A stretch of DNA of 64,000 nucleotides, taken from contig NZ_JALZ01000001.1 of NCBI RefSeq assembly GCF_000521785.1, forward strand, positions 124,001 through 188,000. The letters run 5' to 3'. The stretch's first letter is position 1. Each line of letters opens with the position of its first letter. The stretch is from Roseivivax halodurans JCM 10272. GTDB lineage: Bacteria; Pseudomonadota; Alphaproteobacteria; Rhodobacterales; Rhodobacteraceae. The notes below the pieces were generated by a model. It was given only the letters and a program-made list of their open reading frames with translations. It made no database searches and was not told the origin of the DNA. Shown one piece after another: positions 25,815 to 34,577 of the stretch. The position numbers and the translations under genes were made by a program.

Positions 25815-26426
25815 ATGCAGAGGCTCGACTATCTCAAGGAAAGCCCAAGCCAGACGGCAGGACCCTACGTTCATATCGGGTGCGTCCCGAATTTCTGCGG
25901 GATTTCAGGTGTCTATCCTGAAGATCTCGGCGGTGTGATGCGCAAGCCCGAGGCCAGGGGAGAGCACATCACCATCACCGGATGCGTCTGGGACGGCACC
26001 GGCACGCCTTTGCGCGACGCGATGGTCGAGATCTGGCAGGCGGACGCGGACGGGATCTATCCCGGCAACGAACCGCGCGGGCAGGCCGACCCGAACTTTG
26101 CGGGCTTCGGGCGCAACCCGGGCGATCAGAATACCGGCGAGTGGACCTTCGAAACGGTGAAGCCTGGGCGCGTGCCCATGCCGGACGGACGCCTGCAGGC
26201 CCCGCACGTTACCTTCTGGATCGTCGCTCGCGGTATCAACATCGGTTTGCACACGCGTATGTACTTCGCCGACGAAGAGGCGGCGAATGCCGAGGATCCG
26301 ATCCTCGGACGTATCGAACATCAGAACCGGGTGCCGACGCTCCTGGCGGAGCCTCAGGGGCAGGGCGCCTACCGCTTCGACATCCGGTTGCAAGGCGAAA
26401 ACGAGACGGTATTCTTCGATGTCTGA
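25815..26426 (+). CDS. pcaG: Protocatechuate 3,4-dioxygenase alpha subunit
   Basis: 203-aa partner subunit. It keeps the intradiol fold (ESPSQTAGPYVHIG; MVEIWQADADGIY; FWIVARGINIGLHTRMYF) but lacks the iron-binding Tyr/His set, as is normal for PcaG. It starts 2 bp after pcaH and its end overlaps the next gene by 8 bp, so the four genes are likely co-translated. Confidence 0.95.
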   Translation: MQRLDYLKESPSQTAGPYVHIGCVPNFCGISGVYPEDLGGVMRKPEARGEHITITGCVWDGTGTPLRDAMVEIWQADADGIYPGNEPRGQADPNFAGFGRNPGDQNTGEWTFETVKPGRVPMPDGRLQAPHVTFWIVARGINIGLHTRMYFADEEAANAEDPILGRIEHQNRVPTLLAEPQGQGAYRFDIRLQGENETVFFDV

Positions 26427-27267
26427 TACTTCCGTAGCCGGCAAACCCTGTATCCTCTGCGTTGCGATCACCGGCTCGGTGCCGACGAAAGAGAACAACC
26501 CGGCGGTGCCGATTACCGTCTCCGAGCAGGTGGAATCGACACACGAGGCGTTCGAGGCCGGCGCCGCCATTGCCCATTGCCACGTGCGTAACGACGACCA
26601 GACGCCGTCCTCCGATCCCGACAGGTTCGCGGCGCTGAAGGAGGGGCTGGAAAAACACTGCCCCGGCATGATCGTGCAGTTCTCGACGGGCGGACGCTCG
26701 GGTGCGGGACAGGCGCGCGGGGGGATGCTGCCGCTGCGCCCCGACATGGCGTCGCTGTCCGTCGGGTCGAACAACTTCCCGACGCGGGTCTACGAGAACC
26801 CGCCCGATCTCGTCGACTGGCTCGCCTCCGAGATGCGCAGCTACGAAGTCACGCCCGAGGTGGAGGCCTTCGATCTCAGCCATATCCTGCAGGCGATCCG
26901 GCTGCATCAGGCGGGGAAACTCTACGGCAGGCTTTACGTGCAGTTCGTCATGGGGGTGAAAAACGCGATGCCCGCTGACCGGGAGGTTTTCGACTTCTAC
27001 GTGAAGATCATGCAGGAGCGGGCGCCCGATGCCCTCTGGTGCGCTGCGGGGATCGGCGCGAACCAGGTGGTCGTGAACGAATGGGCCATCGCCGCGGGTG
27101 GGCATACCCGCGCGGGTCTCGAGGACAACGTGCGTCTCGACAAGGACACGCTCGCGCCGTCGAACGCGGCCCTCATCGCGCGCGCCGCCGAGATCTGTGC
27201 CCGCTACGAGCGCCCGGTCGCAACGGTTGCCGAAGCGCGCGACCTTCTCGGCCTGCGTTCCGCGTAG
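26419..27267 (+). CDS. Beta-keto acid cleavage enzyme (BKACE, DUF849)
   Basis: 282-aa TIM-barrel enzyme of the BKACE family (prototype: 3-keto-5-aminohexanoate cleavage enzyme Kce), which reacts a beta-keto acid with acetyl-CoA to give acetoacetate and a CoA ester. Zinc ligands His53 and His55 (AHCHVR) and the late VVNEWAIAAGGHTRAGLEDN region are present. It ends the pca unit by overlap with pcaG. In this place beta-ketoadipate, the pathway end product, is the obvious candidate substrate, giving acetoacetate and succinyl-CoA; no pcaI, pcaJ or pcaF is in the window. Substrate is inferred from context. Confidence 0.82.
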   Translation: MSDTSVAGKPCILCVAITGSVPTKENNPAVPITVSEQVESTHEAFEAGAAIAHCHVRNDDQTPSSDPDRFAALKEGLEKHCPGMIVQFSTGGRSGAGQARGGMLPLRPDMASLSVGSNNFPTRVYENPPDLVDWLASEMRSYEVTPEVEAFDLSHILQAIRLHQAGKLYGRLYVQFVMGVKNAMPADREVFDFYVKIMQERAPDALWCAAGIGANQVVVNEWAIAAGGHTRAGLEDNVRLDKDTLAPSNAALIARAAEICARYERPVATVAEARDLLGLRSA

Positions 27268-27469
27268 GCCGCGGCGAACGAGTGTGACAGCTCGGTCGTG
27301 GCAGCCAAGAGGGAGCGTGGGTCACTGCGCCACGAACCCGCGGCAGGGTTCTCGCTAGGGCTCAAGGCCGCGGCGGCACGGACCTTATCTCTGACGACCG
27401 GTTCGTCCCCGACGGCGATGAGACGCGCGCGCCTGGGCTTCAAGAAGGCCACTGGCGACGCGCCGATCC

Positions 27470-28666
27470 TCACTCCCTGAGCCAGCCGTCCTGAAAGGCG
27501 ACGTCCGACAGCCCGGCGAGCCGGGACACTCTCTGCAGTTCGGCGTCGAGGGCGGCGACACGGCCCCGGCCGAACCTCGTTCCGGCTTCGGGCCAGAAAG
27601 CTCGCACGAAAAGGAGGTCGCCGTCCCGCCGCGCGTCGATCCTGCCGATCACGCGATCGCCCTGCATGACCGGAAAGACGTAGTAGGCGTACCGGCGCTT
27701 CTCCTCGGGCACGAAGATCTCGATCCGGTAGTGGAAGCCGAAAAGACGCTCGGCGCGCGCTCGGTCCCGCAGCACCGGATCGAATGGCGACAGCAGTCGG
27801 ATGCGGGATGAGGGTTCGGAGAGGCTAGGGATGCGCTCGAGCATCGCCTCGGTCGTGAAGCAGCGCCGGGCGGCGCCTCCTGCCTGCGCGATCTCGGCTT
27901 CGATGATGCGTCCCGCGGCCAGCGCCTCGGTGCACCAGTCCTTGGCCTCGTCCCGCGTCGCGATCTCGAAGAAGGCGGCAAGCTCGCCGCTGGTTGCGAA
28001 GCCCAGTCGCTCCATCGCGGCGGACATCGCCCAGTCGACGATCTCGGTATCCGTCCGGTGTTCGCGGATAATCTCGGGTGGGATCACCCGCTCGGCCAGG
28101 TCGTAATGCTTCCGAAGCCCCTGCCGGTGGCAGATCGCAAGCCGACCGGACCTCCACAGGAACTCGAGCGCCGTCTTCGACGGGTGCCAGTCCCACCAGC
28201 CCGAGGAGTTCTTCGCCTCGCCGCCGCCGACATCAAGCGAAGAGGTCGGTCCGTTGTCGGCCACTTGCTTCAGGACGATGTCGAGCTCGTCGTGCCAGCC
28301 AGGCCGCTGCCAAGCCGGCCAGCGCTGGCGCATGCGCGCCTCGTCGCGTTCGAACTTGAGTCGCCACATCGGGTAGAAGGACATCGGGATGACGGACGCG
28401 TCATGCGTCCAGTGCTCGAAGGCGGACCGCCTCTTGGCCACGAGCGACCGGAGGGCGCGGGGGCGGTACCGGCTCCGCCGCGCCCAGAGGATCAGATCGT
28501 GCGCGCGCGCAAGCGTATTGACGCTGTCGACCTGCACGAAGCCGAGACCGTGCAGGAGCTCCTCGAGATCCACGCCCAAACCGGGACCGGGGGCTGGGCG
28601 CAGAAGGTGATGCCGGTCAAGGAAGAGACGGCGGGCATCGCGGTTGCTGAGGAGCGGTCTGGACAT
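27470..28666 (-). CDS. YcaQ/AlkX-type DNA glycosylase (HTH_42 family)
   Basis: 398-aa protein of the winged-helix HTH_42 superfamily. The QVD motif at residues 45-47 (FVQVDSVNTLARAHDLI) matches the Q-hydrophobic-D catalytic motif of AlkX/YcaQ glycosylases, as opposed to QxQ in AlkZ; AlkX unhooks interstrand DNA crosslinks. The C-terminal RLLSPFDPVLRDRARAERLFGF and YAYYVFPVMQGDRVIGRID are family hallmarks. ATG 28666 is preferred over 28702 because it begins the conserved SRPLLSNRDARRLFL. Single gene. Confidence 0.8.
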   Translation of the reverse strand: MSRPLLSNRDARRLFLDRHHLLRPAPGPGLGVDLEELLHGLGFVQVDSVNTLARAHDLILWARRSRYRPRALRSLVAKRRSAFEHWTHDASVIPMSFYPMWRLKFERDEARMRQRWPAWQRPGWHDELDIVLKQVADNGPTSSLDVGGGEAKNSSGWWDWHPSKTALEFLWRSGRLAICHRQGLRKHYDLAERVIPPEIIREHRTDTEIVDWAMSAAMERLGFATSGELAAFFEIATRDEAKDWCTEALAAGRIIEAEIAQAGGAARRCFTTEAMLERIPSLSEPSSRIRLLSPFDPVLRDRARAERLFGFHYRIEIFVPEEKRRYAYYVFPVMQGDRVIGRIDARRDGDLLFVRAFWPEAGTRFGRGRVAALDAELQRVSRLAGLSDVAFQDGWLRE

Positions 28667-28729
28667 GGCGCCGCAAGGTACACGGGGGCAGCCGAAGCGC
28701 AATCGCTCCGCGCTCCGCCTTCCCCATCC

Positions 28730-30247
28730 TCAGGCCGGCATGAAGTTGTCGCGGTAGCGCTGGCGCAGCTCGTTCTTCTGGACCTTGCCCATAGTGTTGC
28801 GGGGCAGCTCGTCGATGAGAACATAGCCGCGCGGATGCTTGTAGCGGGCGAGTGCGGTGCTGACCTCCTCGGCGATCGCATCTGTGTCGGGCGTCGCGCC
28901 CGGCTCGGGCACAAGGACGGCGAGGGGCGTCTCTCCGAAATCCTCGTGCGGCACGCCGATCACCGCGGATTCCAGCACGCCGGGCTGGTCGTCCAGCACC
29001 AGCTCGATCTCCTTGGGGTAGATGTTGTAGCCGCCGGAGATGATCAGGTCCTTGTCACGTCCGACGATCTGCAGGTAGCCGTCCGCGTCGAAGGAGCCGA
29101 GGTCTCCCGTGATGAAGAAGCCATCCTCGCGCAGCTCGTCCGCGGTCTTTTCCGGCATCTGCCAGTAGCCCTGGAAGACGTTGGGTCCGCGCACCTCGAT
29201 CCGGCCGACCTCGCCCGGCGGCACCTCGTCGGTGCTGTCCTGGGCGGTGATGCGGATCTCGACACCCGGCAGGGGGAAGCCCACCGTGCCTGCGCGGCGC
29301 TCCCCGTCATAGGGGTTCGAGGCGTTCATGTTGGTCTCGGTCATGCCGTATCGCTCGAGGATCCGGTGGCCGGTGCGGGCTTCGAAGGCCTCGTGCGTAT
29401 CTGCGAGGAGAGGCGCGGAGCCGGACGTGAAGAGGCGCATGTGCGACGTCGCCTCACGCCTGAAGCGCTGGTCGCCGAGGAGGCGTGTATAAAAAGTCGG
29501 AACGCCCATCATGGAGGTGGCCTTCGGCAGCGCGTCCATCACAGCGTCGAGGTCGAACTTGGGCAGGAAGATCTGCGCCCCCCCGGCGGCGAGGATGACG
29601 TTCGTTGCCACGAAGAGCCCGTGCGTGTGGAAGATCGGGAGCGCGTGCAGGAGCACGTCGTCGCCGGTGAAGCGCCAGAGGTCCTTCAGCGCCTCGGCGT
29701 TCGACAGAAGGTTCGCATGGCTCAGCATCGCGCCCTTCGAGCGCCCGGTCGTGCCTGAGGTGTAGAGGAAGGCGGCAAGATCGCTCGGGCCGCGGTCCGC
29801 CGTGGCGAAGGTGTCGGGCTTGTCGCGCGCCGCCTCGGGCAGGCTGCCCGTTCCGTCCGCCGCCAGCGTGTGGAGCGTGGCACCGCCGTCCTTCGCCAGG
29901 GAGGACAGCGCCTCGGCCCGCGCCGGATCGCAGACCAGCATGGCCGCGCCGCTGTTGTCGACGAAATAGCTCATCTCGTCCGCAGTGTAGCCGGTGTTCA
30001 GAGGCAGGAAGATCACGCCAGCCTGCACGCAGGCCGCGTAGAGGGCGAGGGCTTCCGGCGACTTCTCGACCTGAGCGGCAAGGCGGTCGCCCGGCGAAAG
30101 CTTCGCCTCCGTCAACACGTGCGCGTATCTCGCGGCGGTGGCGAGGAAGTCGGCATAGGGCAGAACGCTGCCGTCCGGCAGATGCAGGAACGGATCGCTG
30201 CGGCCGGCATGGGGGGCGAAGAGGGCGTCGTAGAGCGTGTTGGACAT
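28730..30247 (-). CDS. matB: Malonyl-CoA synthetase
   Basis: 505-aa acyl-CoA synthetase of the AMP-forming ANL family. The P-loop YTSGTTGRSKGAM lies at 162-174, the A5 region YGMTETNMN and the hinge TGDLGSFDADGYLQIVGR follow, and the C-terminal PRNTMGKVQK holds the catalytic Lys. MatB activates malonate with ATP and CoA. Located 9 bp after the malonyl-CoA decarboxylase gene in an operon with a TRAP carrier and controlled from a MatR-type site. AGGA of its ribosome site overlaps the upstream stop. Confidence 0.95.
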   Translation of the reverse strand: MSNTLYDALFAPHAGRSDPFLHLPDGSVLPYADFLATAARYAHVLTEAKLSPGDRLAAQVEKSPEALALYAACVQAGVIFLPLNTGYTADEMSYFVDNSGAAMLVCDPARAEALSSLAKDGGATLHTLAADGTGSLPEAARDKPDTFATADRGPSDLAAFLYTSGTTGRSKGAMLSHANLLSNAEALKDLWRFTGDDVLLHALPIFHTHGLFVATNVILAAGGAQIFLPKFDLDAVMDALPKATSMMGVPTFYTRLLGDQRFRREATSHMRLFTSGSAPLLADTHEAFEARTGHRILERYGMTETNMNASNPYDGERRAGTVGFPLPGVEIRITAQDSTDEVPPGEVGRIEVRGPNVFQGYWQMPEKTADELREDGFFITGDLGSFDADGYLQIVGRDKDLIISGGYNIYPKEIELVLDDQPGVLESAVIGVPHEDFGETPLAVLVPEPGATPDTDAIAEEVSTALARYKHPRGYVLIDELPRNTMGKVQKNELRQRYRDNFMPA

Positions 30248-30256
30248 GAGAAATTC

Positions 30257-31504
30257 CTAGGCCAGTGCCTTGTCTGCGGCCGCCGCAAGAGAGCGGACCT
30301 CCGCCGAGGTCGCGACCTCCTGCGTGGCGGCGAAGCGTTCGTGGTTCTGAGAGACCCGGCCGAGATCGTAGAGGTAGTTCACCATCAGACCGGCCGATTG
30401 CGCCTGTCCCTTCGCGGAGGTGTCGGCGCGGGCATGGATCGCGTGCACCGACGCTCCGTTCCCGAGATGGAAGCGCGCGACCGGATCGCGCGGCAGATTG
30501 CCCTTGCCCTTGATCCGGACGAGGTAGCGGGCGGCGAGACCGCGCATCCGAGCGTCGTCCTGCGGATCGTGCGGAATGCCTTCCTCGGTCAGCCAGGCCA
30601 TCAGGCCGGGAATCGGAGACAGCGTGACGAAGGTCTTGAGACCGGGCAGCTCGAGAGCGAGATCTGCGGCCACCTGCTTGATCAGCGAATTGCCGAACGA
30701 GATGCTGGCGAGCCCCGACTGGCAGTTCGAGATGGAATAGAAGACGGCCGTGTCGGCGCGATCCTCCGCGAGCGCGTCGCGCCCCTCGACAAGCAGGTCC
30801 TGCACCGAGCCGGGAATGCCGCGTGTGAGGGCGACCTCGACGAAGATGAGCGGCTCGTCCGGCATCGCCGGATGGAAAAAGGCGAAACAACGCCGGTCGG
30901 GAGGTTCGACCCTGCGGCGCAGATCCTCCCAACTGTGGATCTCGTGCACGGCCTCGTAGGCGATGATCTTTTCGAGGATGCGCGCGGGGCTCTCCCAGTT
31001 GACCGGCCTCAGCACGAGGAAGCCGCGGTTGAACCAGCTCGCGAAGAGGTGCCGGAAGTCCACGTCGAGCGCCATCAGGGCGTCCTCGTCCAACCCGAGC
31101 CGCAAAAGGTCGGCGCGCATCTGGACGAGGGCTCCGGTCGCGCCGGGCACCTGGTTGAGCCGGCGGATGAGCTCCTGCCGCGGCGGCTCCGCCGCCGCCA
31201 TCACCCGGCGGTAGCTCGCCTTGGTCTGGCCGGCCTCGTAGGCGTCGAGCGCGGCACGGACCTCGGCGGGATCGAGCGTCATTTCGTGGGCGAGGTGCCG
31301 GAAGAAGTCGAGCCGCCCGGCATCATCGCTTGCCGCATAACGGTCGAGGATCGTGCGGGCGAGCACCTGACCCGACCTCTCGCCGCGCGCGCCGATCAGG
31401 TCCGCGGCGAGCTCGGGCAGGGCGCGCGTGTCGCTCCGGTTGCCCCCAAAGGGGTTGAAACGGCGCTCGAAGACGGTGCTCAGAAGGTCGGCCAGCGGGC
31501 TCAC
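30257..31504 (-). CDS. matA: Malonyl-CoA decarboxylase
   Basis: 415-aa cytosolic enzyme turning malonyl-CoA into acetyl-CoA and CO2. The helical N-terminal domain is followed by a GNAT-like catalytic domain with HPAMPDEPLIFVEVALTRG and YSISNCQSGLASISFGNSLIKQ, the acetyl-transferase-like Ser/His region of MCD. It begins with GTG at 31504, which overlaps the stop of the TRAP permease as GTGA; the apparent much longer frame upstream is antisense-free but only a shadow of the permease gene. Together with MatB it forms a malonate-to-acetyl-CoA route. Confidence 0.94.
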   Translation of the reverse strand: MSPLADLLSTVFERRFNPFGGNRSDTRALPELAADLIGARGERSGQVLARTILDRYAASDDAGRLDFFRHLAHEMTLDPAEVRAALDAYEAGQTKASYRRVMAAAEPPRQELIRRLNQVPGATGALVQMRADLLRLGLDEDALMALDVDFRHLFASWFNRGFLVLRPVNWESPARILEKIIAYEAVHEIHSWEDLRRRVEPPDRRCFAFFHPAMPDEPLIFVEVALTRGIPGSVQDLLVEGRDALAEDRADTAVFYSISNCQSGLASISFGNSLIKQVAADLALELPGLKTFVTLSPIPGLMAWLTEEGIPHDPQDDARMRGLAARYLVRIKGKGNLPRDPVARFHLGNGASVHAIHARADTSAKGQAQSAGLMVNYLYDLGRVSQNHERFAATQEVATSAEVRSLAAAADKALA

Positions 31505-32820
31505 GGCGCGTCTCCCATCACGAGGTCCGGCAGCCAGAGGGCGAGGCCGGGAAAGAGGCAGAGCAGCACGATGGCGACCACCATGCAGGCGACGTAGGGC
31601 AGCGATCCCATGAGGATCGTCTTGAGCTTGATGTCGGGTGCGATGCCGTTGATGACATAGAGGTTGAGGCCCACCGGCGGCGAGATCAAGCCGATCTCCA
31701 TGTTGATCGTCAGCACGACGGCAAACCAGATCGGATCGAAGCCGGCGGTGGTGATGATGGGCAGAAGGATGGGCGCTGCCATCAGGATGACCGCGACGGG
31801 GGGCAGGAAGAAACCCGTGACCAGCAGGAAGAGGTTGATCATCGCCATCAGCACCCAGCGGTTCACCTCGAGATCGCCGATCCAGGCGGCGATGGACTGG
31901 GTGATGAAGAGCGACGACAGCATGTAGCTGAAGACCCCCGCCGCACCGATGATGAAGAGGATCATCACCGATTCCTTGGTGCTGTCGCGCAGCACGGTCC
32001 AGATAGCCCGGGGCGACCACATCGAGTAGATCACCATCGCGATGAGGAGGCAGAGAAGTGCCCCCACCGCCGCCGTCTCCGAAGGTGTCGCGATGCCGCC
32101 GTACATGGCGTAGAGCACGCCCACGATGATCGCGAGGAAGGGAAGGACGCGGGGCAGGATTTCGATCCGCTCGCGCCAGCTGTAGTTCCCGGCCTGAAGA
32201 ACCTGCGCGTTGCCCGACTTCCAGGTCGAGTAGAGCGACCAGAGCATGAAGAGCGCGACGAGCAGGATGCCGGGCACGACGCCGGCGAGGAAGAGCCGCC
32301 CGATCGAGGTTTCCGTGGCGATGCCGTAGACGATCATCGTGACCGACGGCGGGATCAGGATGCCGAGGGTGCCGCCGGCGGCGATGGAGCCCGCGGCCAC
32401 CGCGTCGGGATAGCCGCGCTTGCGCATCTCGGGGATGCCCATCTTGCCGATCGCGGCGCAGGTCGCGGGACTCGATCCGCTCATCGCCGAGAAGAGCGCG
32501 CAGGCTCCGAGGTTCGAGACGACGAGACCTCCGGGGATACGCGTGAGCCAGCGCTCGAGTGCCTCGTAGAGGTCGGCGCCGGCCCGGGTCGAGGAGATCG
32601 CGGCGCCCATGATGATGAACATCGGGATCGAGAGCAGGGCGAAGTTGTCGAGCTTGCCGAAGAAGACTTCCGGCATCAGGGACAGGGACGAGGCGCCGTC
32701 GAAGATCAGGATGAACCCTGCCGACACGACGAGCAGGCCCGCGGCGACGGAGATGCCGGAGAAGAGGACCCCGATCGTCGCAAGCGCGACGAGGGAGCCA
32801 AGCGTGAGCGGGTCCATCAT
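31501..32820 (-). CDS. matM: TRAP transporter large permease (malonate)
   Basis: 439-aa DctM-type membrane subunit with about 12 helices that carries the substrate through the membrane using the sodium gradient. Family signatures include FGKLDNFALLSIPMFIIMG, SGSSPATCAAIGKMGIPEM and GTLGILIPPSVTMIVYGI. ATGA overlap with the small subunit, GTGA overlap with the decarboxylase gene. Malonate as substrate follows from the operon and MatR site. Confidence 0.93.
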   Translation of the reverse strand: MMDPLTLGSLVALATIGVLFSGISVAAGLLVVSAGFILIFDGASSLSLMPEVFFGKLDNFALLSIPMFIIMGAAISSTRAGADLYEALERWLTRIPGGLVVSNLGACALFSAMSGSSPATCAAIGKMGIPEMRKRGYPDAVAAGSIAAGGTLGILIPPSVTMIVYGIATETSIGRLFLAGVVPGILLVALFMLWSLYSTWKSGNAQVLQAGNYSWRERIEILPRVLPFLAIIVGVLYAMYGGIATPSETAAVGALLCLLIAMVIYSMWSPRAIWTVLRDSTKESVMILFIIGAAGVFSYMLSSLFITQSIAAWIGDLEVNRWVLMAMINLFLLVTGFFLPPVAVILMAAPILLPIITTAGFDPIWFAVVLTINMEIGLISPPVGLNLYVINGIAPDIKLKTILMGSLPYVACMVVAIVLLCLFPGLALWLPDLVMGDAP

Positions 32821-33395
32821 TCGGCTCCTTCAGGGGTGAGGCGGGCATCGGGGGCGAGGCCGAACGGCTCCTCGATCTCGCGGCTCATGGCGTAGAAGTC
32901 CGCGGCGATCTGCAGCGCGTAGAGCCCGAAGCCGAGCGGCAGCGCGAGATAGGGCACCCAGAGCTTGGGGTTCCACGGGCTGTTGGAGGTCTCGCCCCAA
33001 TCCCAGGCCTCGTGCCAGAAATGGTAGCCGTGCCAGAGCATGAGCCCTGCGATGCCGAGCGTGCAGGCCATCACGACGAAGGCCAGAACGCGGCGCGCGC
33101 CGGGCGGCAGCATCAGTGGCAGAAGATCCACGTTCACGTGGCCGCGCAGGAACTGGACGTAAGGCAGCCCCAGCATCGTCGCAGCGATCATCATGTAGGT
33201 GACGCCCTCGGTCTGCCAGATCGTCGAGCCGTTCAGGACGAAGCGGATGAAGATCATCTGGCAGGTCACGGCGACCGAGGCGACGATCAGCAGCGCGGAC
33301 ACAACACCCGCGATCTGGCTGAGCAATCCGATTGCGCGCAGAACGATATTGCCGCCGTGCGGGGCGGAGGATGTGGCGGGGGACGGGCCGGACAT
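32817..33395 (-). CDS. matQ: TRAP transporter small permease (malonate)
   Basis: 192-aa DctQ-type subunit with four helices; the segment RFVLNGSTIWQTEGVTYMM and LRGHVNVDLLPLMLPPGARR are typical. GGAGG lies 4 bp before the ATG. A strong stem-loop separates it from the upstream binding-protein gene. Confidence 0.9.
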   Translation of the reverse strand: MSGPSPATSSAPHGGNIVLRAIGLLSQIAGVVSALLIVASVAVTCQMIFIRFVLNGSTIWQTEGVTYMMIAATMLGLPYVQFLRGHVNVDLLPLMLPPGARRVLAFVVMACTLGIAGLMLWHGYHFWHEAWDWGETSNSPWNPKLWVPYLALPLGFGLYALQIAADFYAMSREIEEPFGLAPDARLTPEGAE

Positions 33396-33421
33396 GGCGC
33401 CTCCAGTAAGGTCGGAAGGAT

Positions 33422-33448
33422 GCGCCGGGAGCGTCGGGCCCCCGGCGC
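33422..33448 (-). other. Intercistronic stem-loop after the malonate binding-protein gene
   Basis: Perfect 8-bp arms GCGCCGGG (33422-33429) and CCCGGCGC (33441-33448) with an 11-nt loop lie just beyond the matP stop codon within the operon. No T run follows, so it fits a stabilising or attenuating hairpin that favours the binding-protein message. Confidence 0.55.
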
Positions 33449-33455
33449 GAGGCGA

Positions 33456-34436
33456 TCATTCGACCGAAAGGGCCATGTCGAGCAGCTTCTGCCCGTCCTC
33501 GGAGCCGTCGAGGAACGCCTGGTAGGCGGTCTCCTGGGCGATCTGGCGCCAGGCGTCGAACTCCTCTTCCGTCATCTCGGCGATCTCGACGCCGTTCTCG
33601 GCGAAGGTGTCGCGCGCCTCGCCGTCTTCCTTCTTGGCCTCCTCGAGATAGAAGGCGGTGGCTTTCTCGGCAGCCTCCATGAGCGCGGTCTGCTGCTCCT
33701 CGTTCAGACCGTCGAAGGTCGATTTGTTCATCAAGAGCGGCTGGTACATGAACCACAGCGCGTAGTCGCCGGCGGGCGTGAAGCAGGCGACCTGCTCGTA
33801 GATCCTGTAGGAGACGAAGGACGAGGACGAGGTGTTCGCGGCGTCGAGAACGCCGGTCTGCATCGCGTTGTAGAGCTCGGCCGAGGACATCGACGCGATC
33901 GAGGCGCCGGCCCCGGCGAGCATCTGCTCGAACGCCTTGCCGGCGGCGCGCATCTGCTTGCCCGCGACGTCCTCGGGCTTGGTGATGCATTCCTCGGTTC
34001 CGGCAAATCCGCCCGCCAGGTATCCGGGGACGAGGGTCATGATATTGTCCTCGTTCAGGATCGCCTCGATCTCGGCCATGAACTCGGACTCGTTGAGCCG
34101 TGCCGCGTGGTCGTGGTTCTTCACGAGGCCAGGCATAAGCGTGAGGTTGTAGGCGTTGCGCAGCCCGCCAGCGTACGAGAGCGGAAAGACGATCATGTCG
34201 ACCTGACCACGGCTCAGCGGCTTGTACTGCTCGCGGGCCTTGAAGAGCGACTCGCTCGGAAAGATCCGGATGTCGAGGTCGACATCTGCCGCGGCGACCT
34301 CGTCGGCGACCATCTGGGCCACCTTGTGGCGTACGTCGCCCTCCGACCATTGGTGCGAGACGCGCAATTCCGCGGCATGAGCGCCGCTTGCAAGAAGGGC
34401 GAGCGCCGCGGCGGCGGCGGTAGCTTTGAATGTCAT
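33456..34436 (-). CDS. matP: TRAP transporter substrate-binding protein (malonate)
   Basis: 326-aa periplasmic DctP-family protein with signal peptide (MTFKATAAAAALALLASGAHA). The mature start ELRVSHQWSEGDVRHKVAQMVADEV and the MQTGVLDAANTSSSSFVSYRIYEQ stretch, near the conserved Arg region, are family traits. GGGAGG precedes the ATG at 34436. First gene of the matP-Q-M-A-B unit; ligand malonate from context. Confidence 0.92.
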   Translation of the reverse strand: MTFKATAAAAALALLASGAHAAELRVSHQWSEGDVRHKVAQMVADEVAAADVDLDIRIFPSESLFKAREQYKPLSRGQVDMIVFPLSYAGGLRNAYNLTLMPGLVKNHDHAARLNESEFMAEIEAILNEDNIMTLVPGYLAGGFAGTEECITKPEDVAGKQMRAAGKAFEQMLAGAGASIASMSSAELYNAMQTGVLDAANTSSSSFVSYRIYEQVACFTPAGDYALWFMYQPLLMNKSTFDGLNEEQQTALMEAAEKATAFYLEEAKKEDGEARDTFAENGVEIAEMTEEEFDAWRQIAQETAYQAFLDGSEDGQKLLDMALSVE

Positions 34437-34512
34437 CTGTTTCCTCCCATTGGTCGCCCCTCCCCGGGCGAGCATGACGTGAGACTTGCAAAGCTTGTCG
34501 CTCACGTCAACA

Positions 34513-34528
34513 ATCTTGTATACAAGAT
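34513..34528. promoter_or_regulatory. MatR operator, perfect 16-bp palindrome
   Basis: ATCTTGTA-TACAAGAT is a perfect palindrome containing TCTTGTATACAAGA, the published MatR site of Rhizobium leguminosarum as I recall it. It lies 77 bp before matP and 50 bp before matR, able to control both directions. Confidence 0.88.
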
Positions 34529-34577
34529 GGGCAGATTTGTGCGAACACCGGCTCCAAGACGATCCGAGGGATGGGAC

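Noticed and set aside
30257-32848. A single 863-codon protein covering the malonyl-CoA decarboxylase and the TRAP permease region
   Set aside because: The upstream half is an out-of-frame shadow of the DctM-type permease; the GTG at 31504 overlapping its stop gives a normal-length decarboxylase.
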